Shown here piece by piece: positions 58,875-64,000 of a stretch of DNA of 64,000 nt. The position numbers and the translations under genes were made by a program. The number at the start of each line of letters is the position of its first letter. The stretch's first letter is position 1. A model generated the notes under the pieces. It ran no database searches and had not been told where the DNA came from. It was given only the letters and a program-made list of their open reading frames with translations. Source of the stretch: Doris montereyensis (lineage: Eukaryota; Mollusca; Gastropoda; Nudibranchia; Dorididae). The DNA is taken from the NCBI GenBank assembly GCA_037039925.1, contig JAXRKP010000562.1, positions 151,001 through 215,000 on the forward strand. Reading direction: 5' to 3'.

Positions 58875-60145
58875 GTAACTGTAATTGTAACAAGTAACCT
58901 TTAACAGCTTTGTAACTGTAATTGTAACAAGCAACTTGTGTCTCACCTTTAACAGCTCTGTAACTGTAATTGTAACAAGCAACTTGTGTCTCACCTTTAA
59001 CAGCTCTGTAACTGTAATTGTAACAAACAACTTGTGTCTCACCTTTAACAGCTCTGTAACTGTAACAAGTTACTTGTGTCTCACCTTTAACAGCTCTGTA
59101 ATTGTAAGAAGCAACTTGTGTCTCACCTTTAACAGCTCTGTGACTGTAACTGTAATTGTAACAAGCAACTTGTGTCTCACCTTTAACAGCTCTGTAACTG
59201 TAATTGTAAGAAGCAACTTGTGTCTCACCTTTAACAGCTCTGTAACTGTAATTGTAACAAGCAACTTGTGTCTCACCTTTAACAGCTCTGTAACTGTAAT
59301 TATAACAAGCAACTTGTGTCTCACCTTTAACAGCTCTGTAACTGTAACAAGCAACTTGTGTCTCACCTTTAACAGCTCTGTAACTGTAACTGTAATTGTA
59401 ACAAACAACTTGTGTCTCACCTTTAACAGCTCTGTAACTGTAATTGTAACAAGCAAATTGTGTCTCACCTTTAACAGCTCTGTAACTGTAATTGTAACAA
59501 GCAACTTGTGTCTCACCTTAACTGTAACTGTAACAAGCAACTTGTGTCTCACCTTTAACAGCTCTGTAACTGTAATTGTAATTGTAACAAGCAAATTGTG
59601 TCTCACCTTTAACAGCTCTGTAACTGTAATTGTAATTGTAACAAGCAAATTGTGTCTCACCTTTAACAGCTCTGTAACTGTAATTGTAACAAGCAACTTG
59701 TGTCTCTCACCTTTAACAACAAATTAGGTCTCACCTTTAACAGCTCTGTAACTGTAATTGTAACAAGCAACTTGTGTCTCACCTTTAACAGCTCTGTAAC
59801 TGTAATTGTAATTGTAACAAGCAACTTGTGTCTCACCTTTAACAGCTGTAACTGTAACTGTAATTGTAACAAGCAAATTGTGTCTCACCTTTAACAGCTC
59901 TGTAACTGTAATTGTAATTGTAACAAGCAACTTGTGTCTCACCTTTAACAGCTCTGTAACTGTAAATGTAATAAGCAACTTGTGTCTCACCTTTAACAGC
60001 TCTGTAACTGTAATTGTAACAAGCAACTTGTGTCTCACCTTTAACAGCTCTGTAACTGTAATTATAACAAGCAACTTGTGTCTCACCTTTAACAGCTCTG
60101 TAACTGTAATTATAACAAGCAACTTGTGTCTCACCTTTAACAGTT
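58875..60145. repeat. 48-bp minisatellite with hexamer slippage
   Basis: About 26 copies of TAACAGCTCTGTAACTGTAA, TTGTAACAAGCAACTTGTGT, CTCACCTT. The internal GTAACT/GTAATT hexamer varies from one to three copies, giving 42-, 48- and 54-base units. On the minus strand every unit carries TTAAAGGTGAGAC, a close match to a 5' splice site. All unit lengths are multiples of three, so long frames run in both directions. Confidence 0.96.
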
Positions 60146-61134
60146 TTTTGAGGACCGTCACTGGCTCTGATGCTTAGCTTCTCCAACAACTGGACTGGAA
60201 AAAAAAACAACGGAGAAAAAATCAAATCTACTGGATATAAGACAGACGGATAGAGACAGACAAATGAAAGAGAAAAAGAGACAAATAGACAGACAGATGA
60301 AAGAAAAGACAGAGAGACAAGACAGACAGTAGACAAGCAAGAAAGAGTGATCGGGGGGGGGGGGCAGAGACACAAAGAAAGAGAGGGAAGTAGGGAGAGA
60401 GATAAGAAAAATGGAATACATTGTGCTGTGAGTGGTGATTGACTCTTTGTATACATATATATACTTCATGTAAATACCACCATACACACACTCTATCAAT
60501 GATGTATATAAAATATACAGGAAATTTATGTACAAATATATTCAACACATACAGTGTGTAATTACATTTACATTTCATCGGCTCAAATTATATATTGTCC
60601 TAACTACACATAATTTACAATTTTGGGAGTTGTAATCATCATCAAACTCAGTCAGTCGTCAATTGTCATATCTCACAAAAAAATTTTTAACCAACTTTAA
60701 TGATTTATGTTTGTCACAATTCCATGTTACATTTTGCCCTATCTTTAGATTCTCGTTCCAATCGAAGACTTAAGGGCTGTCTCTCTCAAAAATGGTTTTA
60801 TGCGCAGTCAGGACAAGATAATTCTGAGCTGATCATCTGGCCAATGATGTCCATGTTTCACTTTGAAATTATGCCACCAACGAAAATACAAATAAAATGT
60901 AAACAGATGAACTGTGCTCCATCCAGAAAATAAATTATAATCCATTTCTATCAATGCTAATATAACATAAATTAACACTGAAACTGATTCAAACACAAAA
61001 CTCACCCATGAGACCACAAGCGGTCAAAAGTTAGAAATTCTGGTCTGTGGGTTTATTTCAATAAGGACGTTTCGCTCTGTTCTCACGTAGACCTGAAAGT
61101 ACAGCCATTAAAATAATTATTTGAAAAAATAAGT
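60146..61134. other. No recognised gene
   Basis: A purine-rich patch lies at 60240-60410 (GACAGACAGAT-like words and a G run at 60352-60363), then AT-rich unique sequence. Confidence 0.4.
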
Positions 61135-61368
<234 letters not shown>

Positions 61369-61471
61369 AGGGCGAAATGCAGAGTGAAAATTGGTCATTT
61401 AGATTTATGTTGTTTGACCCATTTGATAAAGCATACACTTTCTTAAACTTATTCATAAAAAGTCTAGTCTA

Positions 61472-61745
61472 CAGCAGCGTCAGTGGCTGAGGGCTTAGGA
61501 TTGCTGGATTGATCAGGAGGTCCCTGGTTTGGATCCTAGCTTTACTGTATCTGACATTGTGTTCCCTGTGAAAATCACTTAACATGCATCTTCCCTACTT
61601 GACAAAGGTGCAAATGGGTACAAACACTAGTTCGGGAGTAATAACCTGACAGACAGACTAACGTCCTGTCCAGAAGGTGAATATAATCCTGTTTGGGAGA
61701 CAGAGCACTGGCTCTATGGGCCGTTATGGCTTTAACCCTCTGCCC
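61472..61745 (+). mobile_element. SINE-A copy
   Basis: CGTCAGTGGCTGAGGGCTTA, TCCCTGGTTTGGATCCTAGC, AAGGTGCAAATGGGTACAAA, GACTAACGTCCTGTCCAGAA, GGCTCTATGGGCCGTTATGG. The tail ends near TTTAACCCTCTGCC. Confidence 0.8.
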
Positions 61746-62024
61746 TCAGAAAATTTTCAAGTGACCAGGCTCATTTCCTCAAGTAAGGGGAAATAACTCC
61801 GTCAAATTATGGATTGATAGAGAGAAAAATCAATAATAAATACAATTTCAAACATACACACATGACACATACATTTTTACAATGTCAAATAACCAGAGAA
61901 ACTAATAAAAATAATTTTGATGTGATCTATTATTATTTGCACCATTATTTTACACCAAGAATGAAGAAAAATGTTGACAGAGAACTGAAAGAAAAATAAA
62001 ATGTCACAAAAAGCACACAAATCT

Positions 62025-63360
62025 CTATTTCCTGAGTTCAGCATGGTAGGCACCAAAACAAAAGTCTTTGCAGAGATGCACCTGACATAGGTGCAACCGA
62101 AAACAGTCTCTGGCACACGATTTTTGGGCATTTCTATTGTTTGTCTTGCGGCACCACGTCGCAACACTTTTTTCTCCCGAAGAGCCTGATGATCACGTGG
62201 TCCGTGGGATCAGCTGCTGTAAGCCCAGCTACACTTATGCTGTCTGGTCTCACTCCTTTTTTTCTACATGACTTCCCCTCACAGAGACTCATGAGGATGC
62301 TGAGGGAAGTCGCAGGGGTGACTGAGCTTATTTGTCGGGAAAGATTTCCGGTACAGGATCCATCCATTGATAATTGCGACCTGTACCAGAAAACCACACG
62401 GTGCACCGCCACCACTTTTTCGACCTCCGTCCGACAGGGTAGTGATCTGAATTGATCATGGAGATCAACCTCCCATCGACTTGTAATCCACGGTGGTGGG
62501 GGATTTCCTTTTGAACAGGGCCTTCCTTCGGTCCGACGTTGGACGGTAGTCGACGAGGTTCGATGCTGTCGACGGTGACTGGACGTGTTTCGATCTAAAG
62601 CGTAGCCACAAGGTTACCGTTTTGGCGCATTTTTGTGGTGCCTTTTGGCTCCTTCTTTTTTTTTGAGAGCTCTTTTGGGCCATCCTTGAGTTGGTCTAAT
62701 AGTGCCACAAGAGTGTGTGCCCTGTTGCAGGAGGTCAGTGGCGATGACTCGACGAAAAATTATCATAAAAAAATGGGATGATTTCTTTACAGAAACGTCT
62801 AGAGCTTGGGGATAATTATAGCTAAGACCATTGGTCCTAGCTTGTGACTTTGCCTGTATACACAGAAGTCAAGTAGATATCCAGTCCTTGGCCGGCAGCA
62901 CACCACACTTTTACACCCCAGGTGTGGGCTGCCGCGGATGTACTGTTTGAAGAAGAGGCTGTCTTGCAGATGGATCATGGCCTCACTCAAAACTAATGTC
63001 TCACAGTAGGTAAAGGGAATTAGACCTATCCACCACCAGATCCAAAAGGGGACGAATTTTGAATAAGGGGTCGTGCTCAGGATGACCCCTTGATGAGTCA
63101 GAGCTATCGTTGAGGTGAAAGTATTGGCTCAACTTTTCATATCGATGTTTGTGATGACAGATGCCACTGGATTAGACTACTAAGGAGAGGGTGCTCAGAG
63201 AAATAATGAGCATAATGAGGGAGTCTCTTTATGCCAAAATGTTCAAATATAAAAAAATCTTTGATGTCACTCACAGTGCAGGGCTGCCACCTTTCATCAT
63301 TCCCATTCTTCTCCTGGGACTGTTCTGCGTATGTATTAGTCTGGGACAGCACAGTCCTCT
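62025..63360 (-). pseudogene. piggyBac-like transposase remnant
   Basis: Read on the minus strand. Bases 63352-63140 give ERWQPCTVSDIKDFFIFEHF and YFSEHPLL, like the N-terminal part of the family's catalytic domain. Bases 62990-62800 give MIHLQDSLFFKQYIRGSPHL and TGYLLDFCVY, matching the conserved DE-M...KQY...KP...K...GY...VY block. Bases 62415-62140 continue towards the C-terminus. Bases 62135-62025 give RNAQKSCARDC, LCQVHLCKDFCFGAYHAEL, resembling the terminal cysteine-rich zinc-binding domain. At least three frame changes separate these parts. The Asp expected just before the MIHLQD block is Ser (LSEAM), so a catalytic residue appears lost. It is a dead copy; the N-terminus and the terminal repeats were not found. 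Confidence 0.8.
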
Positions 63361-63960
63361 TATGAAGGCCTCAGTGATAAATAAATGAAAATAGTCTATG
63401 GGTTGGGCATCCTCAGACAACCCATGAAGGACAGGCTGTCATAATCTGTGAATTCATTCACATTTATATCTGATACGCATCAGTCCAATCACTTGATCGG
63501 TGGTGCCCTTATCGTTCACGGTCTCAAGCCAACCTAAGCCTAGATCTAGACTGTCTCTATCATCCTCTCCCTCATCACTATCTACAACTAAATCACTAAT
63601 ATGTCTTCATCAATGCCACTCTCATCATTATTGTTCTCTGCACCATCATAAAATGAAGCATTATCATCATTATCATCGAGGTAGTTGACATTGACAAACA
63701 TTGCCAAGCATGCTTATAAGAATTGAAACGCCATTCTGACTGTAGAAACTTTCGTTACTCTTTCTCTTTGTTTAACAAGTTTCGCGGATATGTGCCAGTC
63801 GAATTTTATATCATTACAAAAGGGGAATCACTCTAGTTTTCATTTCCGTTGTCTAAAGAACCTGCCGGTTTGATTTCGCCGGACTACTATGGGTACAAGT
63901 AAACAATGTCTGACTGCGGCGTAGGATTGCGTGCGAGGGCAAGGTAGTAGCGCGTATAGC
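63361..63960. other. No recognised gene
   Basis: Unique sequence with ATCATT-rich words near 63610-63680. Confidence 0.35.
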
Positions 63961-64000
63961 GGGCGATGTGAGGGCAAGAGGGTTAAAGGAACTTTACTCT
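63961..64000 (+). repeat. Possible SINE-A tail at the window edge
   Basis: GGTTAAAGGAACTTTACTCT at the very end resembles the SINE-A tail GAAGGAACTTTACT. Too short to be sure. Confidence 0.3.

Noticed and set aside
58936..59727. 263-residue frame with a 16-residue repeat (NLCLTFNSSVTVIVTS)
   Set aside because: Product of the 48-bp array; the opposite strand is equally open and no start context, splice structure or family match was seen.

Overview
The window looks like a stretch of a repeat-loaded animal genome, most likely a lophotrochozoan and plausibly a gastropod mollusc. It has split genes with GT/AG introns, several tRNA-derived SINE families, non-LTR, Tc1/mariner and piggyBac relics, MITE-like elements and long microsatellites. 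The species is an inference; only a eukaryotic, metazoan origin is well supported.

Protein coding is sparse. (1) At 5893-6192 (+) there is what looks like the last coding exon of an upstream gene. Its first residues resemble the C-terminal end of a classical tyrosine phosphatase domain, followed by a His/Asn/Ser/Thr-rich tail. (2) At about 40414-45696 (+) there are three coding exons of a ubiquitin-specific protease (peptidase family C19). It has an N-terminal hydrophobic segment, a Cys box, a QQDASEFL motif, an LPxxLIIQLxRF segment and a GHYISYC...WYRMDD His/Asp box. Splice sites are intact, but about six to seven reading-frame breaks interrupt the exons. I favour single-base errors in the assembly over a true pseudogene. 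No other cellular gene is convincing.

The rest is repeats. At least fifteen minisatellite arrays (unit lengths about 22, 24, 28, 31, 32, 33, 36, 39, 46, 48, 48-54, 55, 65, 67 and 67 bp) plus long GA, CT, ATT and TG tracts fill well over a third of the window. The largest is a 4.8-kb array of a 46-bp unit (19655-24492). Three unrelated arrays and a GA tract lie nearly end to end at 26835-30435. Dispersed families, named here only for this report, are: SINE-A (tRNA-like head, tail near GGAACTTTACT), SINE-B (tRNA-like head, body with an AAAGATCCCTTGGC motif), repeat C (GGTAGGTCCTAC... to ...GGTGGACAGGGTAAATTTC), repeat E, and a MITE-like element with ATAGCTGCCAACC terminal inverted repeats.

Relics of mobile genes are a truncated minus-strand LINE (24850-26820), a Tc1/mariner transposase C-terminus (30700-31776) and a minus-strand piggyBac-like transposase (62025-63360).

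The most interesting pattern is that several minisatellites appear to have started inside transposable elements. The 48-bp array is a multiplied piece of the Tc1 transposase gene. The 33-bp array repeats the terminal region of a nested MITE. The 39-bp and 55-bp units match parts of neighbouring SINE sequence, and the 31-bp unit abuts the head of a repeat C copy. Two long inverted repeats (33109-33768 and 34083-36312) are the other structures the ordinary annotation does not explain.
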